Part shown: positions 8,829 to 17,806 of the stretch, in pieces
How positions within the stretch are numbered: the stretch's first letter is position 1
Layout of the letters: each line of letters starts with the position of its first letter
NCBI GenBank assembly: GCA_013215095.1
Contig: JABSPM010000111.1
Span: 1-64,000, forward strand
Source of the DNA: Flavobacteriaceae bacterium
GTDB lineage: Bacteria > Bacteroidota > Bacteroidia > Flavobacteriales > Flavobacteriaceae
Reading direction: 5' to 3'
Length of the DNA stretch: 64,000 nucleotides
Translations under genes and position numbers: made by a program
The notes under the pieces: generated by a model
What the model was told of the DNA's origin: nothing
Database searches by the model: none
The model's input: the letters and a program-made list of their open reading frames with translations, nothing else

Positions 8829-9779
8829 TTACAATTTCAAATAGTCTAAGACATTCAGGTTAATACGTGATTGAATGTCGCTAAGGTCAGCTTTGACAAA
8901 AGTATCTCCCGTAATATTTTCGTAAAGTTCTATATAACGTGCACTTACACTTTCAATATATTCATTAGACATGTGCGGTATGGTTTGTCCTTCTAAGCCT
9001 TGAAAATCATTAGATATCAACCATTGACGAACAAACTCTTTCGATAATTGTTTTTGAGTTTCACCTCTATCCTGACGTTCTTGATATCCATCAGCATAAA
9101 AATAACGTGAAGAATCTGGTGTATGAATTTCATCAATTAATACGATATCTCCTGCTTTAGTTTTTCCAAATTCATATTTAGTATCTACTAAGATGAGGCC
9201 TTGTGCTTGCGCTATCTCCGTACCACGTTGAAATAATTTTCGTGTATAATCTTCCAAAACTTCATAATCTGCTTCACTTACAATGCCTTTTGCTAAAATA
9301 TCTTCTCGAGAAATATCCTCATCATGATCTCCTTTTTCAGCCTTAGTGGCGGGTGTAATAATAGGCTCAGGAAATTTATCGTTTTCTTGCATACCTTGTG
9401 GCATAGCAACACCACAAAGCATACGTTTTCCAGCTTTATATTCTCGTGCCGCGTGCCCAGACATATACCCTCTAATTACCATTTCGACTTTAAAAGGTGT
9501 ACATAAATGTCCAACCGCAACATTTGGATCTGGAGTAGCAATTAGCCAGTTTGGAACCAAATCTTCAGTGGCTTTCATCATTTTTGTTGCGATTTGATTA
9601 AGAATTTGCCCTTTATAAGGAATCCCGCTTGGCATCACTACATCAAAAGCAGATAGACGATCTGTAGCAATCATTACCAATTGCTCATCGTTGATATTAT
9701 AAACCTCTCTCACTTTTCCTTTATAAACACTCTTTTGTCCAGGAAAATTAAAGTTAGTATACGTTATAGTATTACTCAT
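8829..9779 (-). CDS. purC: Phosphoribosylaminoimidazole-succinocarboxamide synthase (SAICAR synthase)
   Basis: This 316-residue cytosolic enzyme ligates aspartate to CAIR using ATP in de novo purine synthesis. Visible motifs are KGKVREVY (ATP/phosphate loop near residue 17), [31 protein letters not shown] and LVDTKYEFG followed by [13 protein letters not shown]. The length suits the longer Bacteroidota/yeast-like form. The start at 9779 is chosen over an ATG at 9833 because a CAAAAATA (minus-strand TATTTTTG) -7 element at 9831-9838 would lie inside the longer version. No other pur gene is adjacent, so it is probably monocistronic. Confidence 0.95.
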   Translation of the reverse strand: MSNTITYTNFNFPGQKSVYKGKVREVYNINDEQLVMIATDRLSAFDVVMPSGIPYKGQILNQIATKMMKATEDLVPNWLIATPDPNVAVGHLCTPFKVEMVIRGYMSGHAAREYKAGKRMLCGVAMPQGMQENDKFPEPIITPATKAEKGDHDEDISREDILAKGIVSEADYEVLEDYTRKLFQRGTEIAQAQGLILVDTKYEFGKTKAGDIVLIDEIHTPDSSRYFYADGYQERQDRGETQKQLSKEFVRQWLISNDFQGLEGQTIPHMSNEYIESVSARYIELYENITGDTFVKADLSDIQSRINLNVLDYLKL

Positions 9780-9830
9780 TATGTTGTTTTCGGTCTTAAA
9801 GACACTAATTTGATTAACGTTGGTTTTGCG

Positions 9831-9838
9831 CAAAAATA
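9831..9838 (-). promoter_or_regulatory. -7 promoter element of purC
   Basis: It reads TATTTTTG on the minus strand (TAnnTTTG consensus), 51 bp upstream of the 9779 start; this is what decides that start. Confidence 0.55.
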
Positions 9839-10217
9839 AGATTTTAATCAGAATTTATATGTGATTATGGCAAATTAGTTCTGTGTAGATATTATAAGCT
9901 GCACAGTGGTTCTCAGTTTGCCTTTAGCCATGCAAAAATTGCTAATCCAATTTGGTAAAATAATTTTTAGTTCGGTACACTTTTAAATAACATAAAACCT
10001 TGAACCACGCGTCAAAGTCTTAGTATTATTTTTAACACATATAAATAAACTAACAATAGTCTATTATAAGTAAACTCTAAAAGACATAAAGCGCAATTGA
10101 TTTAAACTAAAAGTGACAAACACAAATGCCATATAACAAGATAACATAAGAGTTGAATACCATTGATTTCATAGGCTTAAATTACAGTACATTATCATGA
10201 ACATTAAAAAACTATAA
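9839..10217. other. Gene-free region, nothing recognised
   Basis: About 380 bp between phoH and purC, AT-rich and with no persuasive ORF. A GAATACCATTGATTTCAT string near 10155 only weakly resembles the end of the dispersed repeat. No terminator for phoH could be identified with confidence. Confidence 0.4.
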
Positions 10218-11171
10218 CTACTCTCTGTTCTCAATACTTTTATATGCCGCAATAATTTTCTTTACGAGTTTATGTCTAATAACATCTTTATCGTCTAAGA
10301 AAATGATACCTACACCGTCTACATTCTTTAAAATTAATAAAGCTTCTTTTAAGCCAGAAATTGTACGTCTAGGCAAATCAATTTGTCCAGGATCGCCAGT
10401 TAATAAAAATTTGGCACTTTTTCCCATTCGGGTTAAGAACATTTTCATTTGGGCATGTGTGGTATTTTGACCCTCATCTAAAATTACAAAAGCATTATCT
10501 AATGTGCGTCCTCGCATAAATGCTAATGGTGCAATTTGAATAACCCCTTTTTCAATGTAGCTCTCTAATTTTTCGGCAGGAATCATATCGCGCAAAGCAT
10601 CATATAAAGGCTGCATATAAGGATCTAATTTCTCTTTTAAATCCCCTGGTAAAAACCCGAGGTTCTCTCCTGCCTCCACGGCTGGACGTGTCAAAATGAT
10701 GCGACGTACTTCTTTGTTCTTTAAAGCTTGTACCGCCAAAGCCACGCCAGTATAGGTCTTTCCCGTTCCTGCTGGACCAATAGCAAATACCATATCATTT
10801 TTACGCATGCTTTCTACCAATTTGCGTTGATTCGCTGTTTGGGCCTTAATCAAACGCCCTCCAACACCATGGACAATTACCTCTCCACTGGATACAGAAG
10901 TTTCATAATCGGCTTTGCTACGACTTGTTAAAACACGTTCTATAACGTTTTCATCCAATTTATTGTACTTTACAAAATGTTGCATTAACATGGCTAAACG
11001 ACGATCAAATTCGTCTAGCATTTCTTCGTTTCCATAAGCTTTAATTTTATTCCCTCTGGCAACAATTTTGAGTTTTGGAAAGTATTTTTTTAATGCGGCT
11101 ATATTCGTGTTTTGGGCTCCAAAAAACTCTTTTGGGTTTACCTCTTCTAACTCTATGATAAGTTCGTTCAA
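10218..11171 (-). CDS. phoH: PhoH family ATPase
   Basis: A 317-residue cytosolic P-loop ATPase of the PhoH/YbeZ type. An N-terminal KH-like region (about 1-100) is followed by Walker A GPAGTGKTY (near 132-140), ILDEGQN (Walker B) and LTGDPGQIDLP. YbeZ-like proteins work with the YbeY ribonuclease in rRNA processing and are predicted RNA helicases; that partner is not in the window. The gene is divergent from the SAM hydrolase gene with a 158 bp promoter gap between them. Confidence 0.92.
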   Translation of the reverse strand: MNELIIELEEVNPKEFFGAQNTNIAALKKYFPKLKIVARGNKIKAYGNEEMLDEFDRRLAMLMQHFVKYNKLDENVIERVLTSRSKADYETSVSSGEVIVHGVGGRLIKAQTANQRKLVESMRKNDMVFAIGPAGTGKTYTGVALAVQALKNKEVRRIILTRPAVEAGENLGFLPGDLKEKLDPYMQPLYDALRDMIPAEKLESYIEKGVIQIAPLAFMRGRTLDNAFVILDEGQNTTHAQMKMFLTRMGKSAKFLLTGDPGQIDLPRRTISGLKEALLILKNVDGVGIIFLDDKDVIRHKLVKKIIAAYKSIENRE

Positions 11172-11257
11172 AAGTGCTAAATTATTTTTTAAATATTACT
11201 ACACCAAATTATAATTTTTTTTACCCAATTCCTAAAATTAAAAACGAAAAAATTACG

Positions 11258-11265
11258 TAGATTTG
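11258..11265 (+). promoter_or_regulatory. -7 promoter element for the SAM hydrolase operon
   Basis: TAGATTTG matches TAnnTTTG and lies 65 bp before the ATG at 11330 in the phoH/SAM hydrolase divergent gap. Confidence 0.5.
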
Positions 11266-11329
11266 CACATTCTCAAAATTAGGCTAATTTTCAACATTTC
11301 ATTTTAAACACAACGTAATAGTTTAGCTC

Positions 11330-12166
11330 ATGGCTATCATAACATTAACTACTGATTTCGGGGAAAAAGACCACTTTGTTGGCGCTATCAAAGGCGCTGT
11401 ATATAGCGAGTTACTTGATGCTAAAATTGTTGATATTTCGCATTCGGTATCACCTTTCAGTATTCCTGAAGCTGCATATATCATCCAAAATGCCTATAGT
11501 AGTTTTCCGAAAGGGACAATTCATTTAATTGGTATTGACTCGGAAATCAATGAAGAGAACAAACATATTGCTGTAAAGTTAGACGGTCATTATTTTGTAT
11601 GTGCCAATAATGGCATTATGAGTATGATTTGTTCAGAAATTGTACCAGAGAAGATTGTAGAAATTAACATTCACGATAAAATAGCAACGAGCTTTCCTGT
11701 TTTAGATGTCTTTGTAAAAGTTGCCTGCCATATTGCACGTGGTGGTACTTTAGAAGTCATAGGAAAACTGATTCATACAATTAAACCAATTAAAAACCTA
11801 AACCCCTTTGTAAATGAAGATAAAAACCAAATTATCGGTATGGTCATCTACATTAACAACTATGGAAATGTGGTAACCAATATCAAAAGGAAATTTTTTG
11901 AAAGCGTGCAAAAAGGACGAGAATTTGAAATTTTTGCAAGAAATTATAGGTTTAAAGAAATCCATCATAAATACAGTGATATTGTTGATTTTTCAATTCC
12001 TGAAGACAAGAGACATGCAGAAGGTAAAGGGTTGGTTGTCTTTAATTCTTCCAATTATTTAGAGATCGCTGTATACAAAAGCAACCCCACAACTGTAGGC
12101 AGTGCCTCAACGTTGATGGGCTTAAAAATGATGGATACAGTAACGATTAACTTTAACAAATACTAA
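11330..12166 (+). CDS. S-adenosyl-L-methionine hydrolase (adenosine-forming), DUF62 family
   Basis: A 278-residue cytosolic protein of the fluorinase/chlorinase-like family that cleaves SAM with hydroxide to adenosine and methionine. The signature LTTDFGEKDHFVGAIKG is at the N-terminus (Asp near residue 8 is the sugar-binding Asp), with DISH and YFVCANNG further in and a C-terminal beta-barrel. The physiological reason for SAM hydrolysis in bacteria is unsettled. The next gene starts immediately after its stop, so the two are translated from one transcript. Confidence 0.92.
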   Translation: MAIITLTTDFGEKDHFVGAIKGAVYSELLDAKIVDISHSVSPFSIPEAAYIIQNAYSSFPKGTIHLIGIDSEINEENKHIAVKLDGHYFVCANNGIMSMICSEIVPEKIVEINIHDKIATSFPVLDVFVKVACHIARGGTLEVIGKLIHTIKPIKNLNPFVNEDKNQIIGMVIYINNYGNVVTNIKRKFFESVQKGREFEIFARNYRFKEIHHKYSDIVDFSIPEDKRHAEGKGLVVFNSSNYLEIAVYKSNPTTVGSASTLMGLKMMDTVTINFNKY

Positions 12167-12466
12167 ATGATGTTGGTACGTATTGTAAAATTGAGTTTTG
12201 AAGAAGCGCATGTTGCAAATTTTCTAGAAAACTTCCATAAAAACAAACAAGATATACGACATTTTGAAGGGTGTCGTTTTTTAGAATTATATAGAGACCT
12301 GAATGACCCCACAACATTTTTCACCTATAGTTATTGGGATAACTCTGCATCTCTAGACAGATACAGACATTCGGATCTATTTAAAGGGGTTTGGGCAAAA
12401 ACAAAACCATTATTTAAGGCAGCACCTAAAGCTTGGAGTGTAGATAAATTAGTATCTATAGAATAA
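12167..12466 (+). CDS. Antibiotic biosynthesis monooxygenase (ABM)-like small protein
   Basis: A 99-residue ferredoxin-like dimeric alpha-beta fold of the ABM/YgiN type: MLVRIVKLSFEE strand, GCRFLELYRD and FFTYSYWDN as core strands, ending WAKTKPLFKAAPKAWSV. Members include quinol monooxygenases and heme-degrading proteins; the Bacteroidota version has no known substrate. It abuts the SAM hydrolase stop with no gap, so it is part of that operon. Confidence 0.82.
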   Translation: MMLVRIVKLSFEEAHVANFLENFHKNKQDIRHFEGCRFLELYRDLNDPTTFFTYSYWDNSASLDRYRHSDLFKGVWAKTKPLFKAAPKAWSVDKLVSIE

Positions 12467-12571
12467 ATTACAGTTCTAAAATATGAGGTTATAACCCTAT
12501 ATATGAGATCTATAAACACATATTAAATGAGTTTCTAATTAAGACGTGTAACCCAGCATCTAAAAATACAT

Positions 12572-12579
12572 TAGATTTG
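12572..12579 (+). promoter_or_regulatory. -7 promoter element upstream of gldFG
   Basis: TAGATTTG (TAnnTTTG) 30 bp before the ATG at 12610; a clear -33 TTG is not seen. Confidence 0.5.
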
Positions 12580-12609
12580 CTTTAACAATTCTAAAAACCA
12601 AACCGTTCT

Positions 12610-15003
12610 ATGTTAGCCATATTAAGAAAAGAAATAAATTCGTTTTTTGCCTCTACAATAGGGTATTTGGTGATTGCACTGTTTTTATTAATCAATGGAC
12701 TAGTTTTATGGTTATTTAAAGGCGAATTCAATATTCTGGATTATGGTTTTGCCGATTTATCTCCGTTCTTTTTGCTAGCACCCTGGGTGTTACTTTTTTT
12801 AATTCCTGCCATAACTATGCGCAGTTTTAGTGATGAAAAAAAACAAGGTACATTAGAGTTATTATTAACCAAACCTATCTCACATTTAGAACTTGTTTTA
12901 GGCAAGTATCTTGGAGCATTTGTGTTAATTCTTTTAGCCTTATCTCCAACCTTGTTATACAGTATTGCTATTAACGATTTAAAATTGGATAGCAATACTA
13001 TAGACACAGGGCGCATACTAGGTTCCTATCTTGGTTTGCTATTTTTGGCAGCGGCTTATACTGCTATTGGTCTATTTTCTTCTACCCTTTCTGACAATCA
13101 AATTGTTGCATTTTTGGTAGCTGTATGTTTATGCTTGATTTTTTATATTGGATTTGAAGGTATTGCTGATATAGCGTTTCCTTTTTTTGAAAAATTGGGC
13201 ATGAGCTACCATTATAAAAGTATCAGTCAAGGTGTTCTTGATACTAGAGATTTGATTTATTTTTTAAGTATTACTACCATTTTTATCCTTCTTACTAAAG
13301 CACGCATAACAGCAACAAGCACATGGAAAAAATCGGTTTGGATACAACGCGGTGTTATACTGACTGCAATTATAGTTTTAAACATGGGATCTTACAGTCT
13401 ATATCAGCGTTTTGACCTCACTAAAGACCAACGTTATACATTAGATCAAGCATCTAAAAATTTAATCGAAACTATAAATTCACCAATTATGGTGGATGTC
13501 TTTTTAGAAAGTGAAACTTTAAACAGTTCGTTTAGAAAATTACAAACAGAAACCAAACAACTTCTTCAAGAGTTTAATGCCCTAAATTCTAACATCAATT
13601 ATAGTTTTATAAATGCTTTAGAGGATGAAAGTACACGGAAACAAAATCTTCGTGATTTGGATCAACGTGGCTTAAAACCAATGCAAGTTAATGTCTATGA
13701 AAATGGCAAACAGAGCCAGGAAGTTGTGATTCCTTGGGCACTAGCTAGCTATAATGGTCTCACCATTGAAATCCCTTTATTAAAGCAAAAAATTGGTGCA
13801 AATCAACAAGATATGGTTTCCAATTCGGTGCAACATTTAGAATATGCTTTTGCTGATGCCTTTAATAAACTCATCCATCCAAAAAGCAAAAAAATAGCTA
13901 TTTTGCAAGGTAATGGTCAACTAGAAACAAAATACATCGCAGATTTTCTTAAAACAATTAGAGACTACTACTATATTGCGCCTTTTACACTAGATAGCGT
14001 TGCCTCCAACCCTAAGCAAACACTTCAAAAATTATCTCAATATGATTTAGTGATATCAGCTAAGCCTACTATAGCTTTTACTGAGAAAGAAAAGTTGGTT
14101 TTAGACCAATATGCAATGCAAGGCGGAAACACTATGTGGCTTTTAGACAAAGTAATCATGGACAAAGACAGCCTTTACAACACAAAGGGTGAAAATGTAG
14201 GTATTCCTAGAGATTTAAATCTTACGGATTTCTTTTTCAAATACGGCATACGCATTAACCCCGTGCTTATTGCAGATATTTATTCTGCCCCAATTACATT
14301 GGCACTTGGTGAAGGTAGCGAAGCACAATTTCAACCTTTACAATGGCAATATTCGCCCTTAGCAAACTCGCAAAATAATCACCCCATAGTTCGCAACATT
14401 GATATGGTGAAATTTGATTTCGCAAATCAAATTGACACTTTAAAAACAAGTCATAGCGCGATCAACAAAACACTATTGCTTCAAAGTTCTCCATTAACAA
14501 AAGTGCTAGGTATGCCAAAATTAATAAGCTTGGAAGAAGTAACTAAGCAACCAGACCCTAAGACCTTTAACAAAGGTGCGCAAAACTTAGCTGTCCTACT
14601 TGAGGGCAAATTTACTTCGGTTTATCATAATCGCATAAAACCCTTTAAGCTCAACAAAGCGCACAATACAAGCGTTCCTGCCAAAATGATCATCATTGCT
14701 GATGGAGATGTGATAAAAAATGACTTAGGACGAAATGGCCCATTAGAACTAGGATTTGATCGTTTTTCGGGGAAAAAATTCGGAAACAAAGAGTTTCTTC
14801 TAAACTGTACTAATTATTTACTAGAGGATAACGGACTTATAAACATTAGATCTAAAGTCGTAAAATTTTCTTTTCTAGACCCTCAAAAAATTGCTGCTCA
14901 AAAAGCAAAATGGCAATTTGCAAACATCTTATTGCCACTGCTATTACTGGCTCTTTTTGGTTTTATTTTTAATTACATAAGACGAAAAAAGTACAGCCTA
15001 TAA
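12610..15003 (+). CDS. gldF-gldG: GldF-GldG fusion: gliding motility ABC transporter permease plus extracytoplasmic subunit
   Basis: One uninterrupted 797-residue ORF contains two normally separate proteins. Residues 1 to about 240 are GldF, an ABC-2 type permease with six hydrophobic segments (MLAILRKEINSFFASTIGYL, SFSDEKKQGTLELLLTKPIS). From about 245 the sequence becomes GldG: one membrane segment (WIQRGVILTAIIVLNMGSY), RFDLTKDQRYTLDQ, a large periplasmic domain, and a C-terminal membrane helix (FANILLPLLLLALFGFIFNY). In Flavobacterium johnsoniae GldA (ATPase), GldF and GldG form a transporter required for gliding. The ATPase gene is not present here. dnaN follows 74 bp downstream. The join shows no stop, start overlap or frameshift, so it is a genuine fusion as read. 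Confidence 0.88.
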   Translation: MLAILRKEINSFFASTIGYLVIALFLLINGLVLWLFKGEFNILDYGFADLSPFFLLAPWVLLFLIPAITMRSFSDEKKQGTLELLLTKPISHLELVLGKYLGAFVLILLALSPTLLYSIAINDLKLDSNTIDTGRILGSYLGLLFLAAAYTAIGLFSSTLSDNQIVAFLVAVCLCLIFYIGFEGIADIAFPFFEKLGMSYHYKSISQGVLDTRDLIYFLSITTIFILLTKARITATSTWKKSVWIQRGVILTAIIVLNMGSYSLYQRFDLTKDQRYTLDQASKNLIETINSPIMVDVFLESETLNSSFRKLQTETKQLLQEFNALNSNINYSFINALEDESTRKQNLRDLDQRGLKPMQVNVYENGKQSQEVVIPWALASYNGLTIEIPLLKQKIGANQQDMVSNSVQHLEYAFADAFNKLIHPKSKKIAILQGNGQLETKYIADFLKTIRDYYYIAPFTLDSVASNPKQTLQKLSQYDLVISAKPTIAFTEKEKLVLDQYAMQGGNTMWLLDKVIMDKDSLYNTKGENVGIPRDLNLTDFFFKYGIRINPVLIADIYSAPITLALGEGSEAQFQPLQWQYSPLANSQNNHPIVRNIDMVKFDFANQIDTLKTSHSAINKTLLLQSSPLTKVLGMPKLISLEEVTKQPDPKTFNKGAQNLAVLLEGKFTSVYHNRIKPFKLNKAHNTSVPAKMIIIADGDVIKNDLGRNGPLELGFDRFSGKKFGNKEFLLNCTNYLLEDNGLINIRSKVVKFSFLDPQKIAAQKAKWQFANILLPLLLLALFGFIFNYIRRKKYSL

Positions 15004-15042
15004 ATGTTAATAAGTTTCTTTCAAAATTAGGAGACAAAAAGA

Positions 15043-15050
15043 TATCTTTG
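15043..15050 (+). promoter_or_regulatory. -7 promoter element of dnaN
   Basis: TATCTTTG (TAnnTTTG) 27 bp before the dnaN ATG, giving dnaN its own promoter inside the short gap after gldFG. Confidence 0.55.
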
Positions 15051-15077
15051 TGAGAGATAATTTTAGAACGGAAATCA

Positions 15078-16202
15078 ATGAAATTTATAGTATCAAGTAA
15101 GTATCTATTAAAGGAATTACAAATTCTAGGTGGTGTAATTAATAATTCTAACACCTTACCTATTTTGGATAATTTTTTATTCAATTTAGACAACACTTCA
15201 TTAACCATTTCTGCTAGTGATTTAGACACAACCATATCTTCTATCCTTGAGGTAGATAGCGACTCTCAAGGTAGTGTTGCTATTCCTGCAAAGTTACTTT
15301 TAGATACTCTAAAAACATTTCCAGAACAACCGTTAACTTTCATTATTGGAGAAAATAATATGGTTGAAATTAACTCTAACCACGGGAAGTACGCCTTAGC
15401 TTATTCGGATAGTAAAGAATTCCCAAAAGCGGTAGCAATAGAAAAACCTAGCACGACATCTATTCTTGCTGATATTTTATCTACTGCAATTTCTAAAACT
15501 ATTTTTGCAGCAGGTAATGATGATTTAAGACCAGTAATGAGTGGTGTGTTTTTCCAATTCTCGTCAGAGAATTTAACTTTTGTTGCAACAGATGCACATA
15601 AGCTTGTAAAATATACACGCCATGATGTTTCGGCAAGCGAAACAACGGAGTTTATCATGCCTAAAAAACCTTTAAATCTATTAAAGGGTATTTTATCTGA
15701 CACCTCTAAAAGTGTAAAAATCACATACAATGATTCTAACGCAAAGTTTTCTTTCCAAAATTATGAGCTGGTTTGTCGTTTAATTGATGGGAAATACCCA
15801 AACTACGAAGCCGTTATACCGAAAGAGAATCCAAATAAACTGACAACTTCAAGAACTCAGTTATTAAACTCTGTTAAACGTGTATCTATTTTCTCAAATA
15901 AAACAACACATCAGATACGTTTAAAAATGGCAGGTTCCGAGCTCAATATTTCTGCTGAGGATATTGACTACAGTAATAAAGCACACGAAAGATTAACTTG
16001 TGATTATCAAGGTGACGATATGGAGATTGGATTCAACTCACGTTTCTTAACAGAAATGCTTGTAAACCTTAATGGAGACCATGTAATGATAGAAATGAGT
16101 TTACCAAATAGAGCTGGAATTTTAACCCCTGTAGACAGTTTAGATAAGGGCGAAGAAATTATAATGCTAGTAATGCCAGTAATGCTTAATAACCAAAACT
16201 AA
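15078..16202 (+). CDS. dnaN: DNA polymerase III beta sliding clamp
   Basis: A 374-residue protein of standard clamp length, with three repeated clamp domains (about 1-120, 125-245, 250-374). Recognisable segments are LPILDNFLF, a central FAAGNDDLRPVMSGV and LVCRLIDGKYPNYEAVIP, and the C-terminal VMPVML, the conserved end that helps form the partner-binding pocket. It encircles DNA and tethers polymerase III and repair factors. It is away from dnaA, as is usual in Flavobacteriia, and has its own -7 element and a strong terminator. Confidence 0.97.
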   Translation: MKFIVSSKYLLKELQILGGVINNSNTLPILDNFLFNLDNTSLTISASDLDTTISSILEVDSDSQGSVAIPAKLLLDTLKTFPEQPLTFIIGENNMVEINSNHGKYALAYSDSKEFPKAVAIEKPSTTSILADILSTAISKTIFAAGNDDLRPVMSGVFFQFSSENLTFVATDAHKLVKYTRHDVSASETTEFIMPKKPLNLLKGILSDTSKSVKITYNDSNAKFSFQNYELVCRLIDGKYPNYEAVIPKENPNKLTTSRTQLLNSVKRVSIFSNKTTHQIRLKMAGSELNISAEDIDYSNKAHERLTCDYQGDDMEIGFNSRFLTEMLVNLNGDHVMIEMSLPNRAGILTPVDSLDKGEEIIMLVMPVMLNNQN

Positions 16203-16213
16203 ATATAACATAC

Positions 16214-16254
16214 ACAACAACCACAACCCTACTGTTGTGGTTGTTGTATTTTCC
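16214..16254 (+). terminator. Strong hairpin terminator of dnaN
   Basis: ACAACAACCACAAC and GTTGTGGTTGTTGT form a perfect 14 bp stem with a CCTACT loop, followed by ATTTTCC, 11 bp after the dnaN stop. Confidence 0.75.
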
Positions 16255-16469
16255 CCAAAATTCTAATTCATTGCCTAATACCATTTTCTATTTGTGCCAA
16301 AAGTTGCACTGTTCATACTTTGGTTAAGCAGTCAAAAATTTGAGGTACCTGTACAACATTATCACCACCGTTCATTTTGTACTTGATAATTTTATTACTA
16401 ATTTCATATCATATCACCAATCACTCAAATAACCACTATAGAACTTCAGTTTTCAACTCAAATAATATT

Positions 16470-16811
16470 ATGATTACAATATATCACAACAATCGCTGCA
16501 GCAAATCCAGACAAGGGTTACAATTATTAGAAGCATCTGGTAAAGAATTTAGAATTATAAAATACTTAGAAGACATTCCGAGCAAAGCGGAACTTGCAAA
16601 CATTATTGCGTATTTAGGCATTAAACCTATTCACCTTGTTCGTAAGAATGAAGCGATTTGGAAAGATAACTTTAAGGGAATAGATTTGACGGATGATGAT
16701 ATTATCACGGCAATGACAGCCCACCCCAAACTTATAGAACGTCCAATCGTTATCAATGATAAAAAAGCTGTAATTGGCAGGCCACCCGAACAAATATTAG
16801 ATATTATCTAA
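16470..16811 (+). CDS. ArsC/Spx-like arsenate reductase family protein
   Basis: A 113-residue thioredoxin-fold protein with the single-Cys active site NNRCSKSR at residues 7-14, the LEDIPSKAEL segment, and HPKLIERPIVI, whose Arg-Pro is the conserved oxyanion-binding site of the glutaredoxin-coupled ArsC family. The length equals E. coli ArsC-type and YffB-like proteins. Arsenate reduction is possible, but no arsenic transporter or regulator is nearby, so a general redox role is equally likely. ATG at 16470 is used; an in-frame ATG at 16377 would add 31 residues unlike the family. Confidence 0.85.
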   Translation: MITIYHNNRCSKSRQGLQLLEASGKEFRIIKYLEDIPSKAELANIIAYLGIKPIHLVRKNEAIWKDNFKGIDLTDDDIITAMTAHPKLIERPIVINDKKAVIGRPPEQILDII

Positions 16812-17206
16812 ACCTCATAAAATTCAAGATACGATTATCTCCTTTTGCAAAAAGACACATTAATCTATATACATTAAAACCAGCTTATAAAACCCGATAA
16901 TTCTGCTTCGTAGTTATTTCATATCTATTACGTCCTAAATAGCGCTTATACCAATGTACTATCAATCGTATAAAGATTCACACAATAGGATTACTAGAAC
17001 AAAAAAATATTAACACCTAAAATTCTCACTTCCAAAAGGAGTTGACATAGGAATTGTCTCGAATTTAACCCAAAAGATAAAGTGCTTGACACCTGTATCT
17101 ATTAAAAACAGTATGTTTGTAATATTTTGGGTATATCTATAAAATGAGTGCAAGAAAAAAGCAACCATTTTGGTTGCTTTTAATATATTATGATATGTTC
17201 TTAATA
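16812..17206. other. Gene-free region apart from a terminator
   Basis: About 395 bp, AT-rich, between the ArsC-like gene and a convergent small membrane protein gene. Only the hairpin at 17155-17182 was recognised. Confidence 0.4.
17155..17182. terminator. Bidirectional hairpin terminator
   Basis: AAAAAAGCAACCA, TTT, TGGTTGCTTTT: a 7 bp GC-containing stem extended by A-T pairs, 25 bp beyond the end of the small membrane protein gene on the minus strand. Confidence 0.7.
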
Positions 17207-17392
17207 TTATTCATTTAAAGCCGCTTCACGCGCTGCTTTTTTTTCCGCTTTCTTTTCTTTAAGACGTTCAATCGCAGCACCAAAAACCCAATATGGAATT
17301 GCAAACGTTAATAAAAATATCATTAACCAAAACCCGATAGTCAAAATGGTTAAAAATGCTAAAAATCCTAAATATTGGTCAAAATCGAACAT
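17207..17392 (-). CDS. Small membrane protein of unknown function
   Basis: A 61-residue protein with two hydrophobic stretches (about 8-25 and 25-40) and a strongly charged Lys/Ala/Glu-rich C-terminal tail (ERLKEKKAEKKAAREAAL) likely to be an exposed helix. I do not recognise a family. Support for translation comes from its composition, from the bidirectional terminator just after its stop, and from a gap of more than 400 bp to fumC. Confidence 0.65.
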   Translation of the reverse strand: MFDFDQYLGFLAFLTILTIGFWLMIFLLTFAIPYWVFGAAIERLKEKKAEKKAAREAALNE

Positions 17393-17769
17393 AATTACAG
17401 TCTAATATTAATGAGACTACAAAGATAAGCTATCAATTGTTCTTATACAATAGCTAAACCCAATTTTATTCAAATGCCTTGATGACTATATTCATTTCAT
17501 TACAGTGCTGTCATTAGTGCTTGCTACTTTCAAATTATAATTAGAACTATTACAGGACACAAAATAGAGCAACCTTTCAAGACGCTTCTTTAGTTAGAGC
17601 GTTATAAATAACATCTCATTTATATCAAACCAAGGTCTTATAAAGCAAAAATCCGTAAAGCTTTAAAAGTATTTAACAGTTTGTATTGATCCCAGTAAAA
17701 AACGAAATATATGTATTAATTTTAGTTAAAAACTAACAAAAATACTAAGGCTAAACCTCTCAAAAAATG
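17393..17769. other. Gene-free region upstream of fumC
   Basis: About 380 bp with stops in every frame; no hairpin or repeat recognised. The fumC -7 element lies at its right edge. Confidence 0.4.
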
Positions 17770-17777
17770 TACATTTG
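17770..17777 (+). promoter_or_regulatory. -7 promoter element of fumC
   Basis: TACATTTG (TAnnTTTG) 29 bp before the fumC ATG. Confidence 0.6.
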
Positions 17778-17806
17778 TGACACATTAAAATTTTAAAATT
17801 TACATC

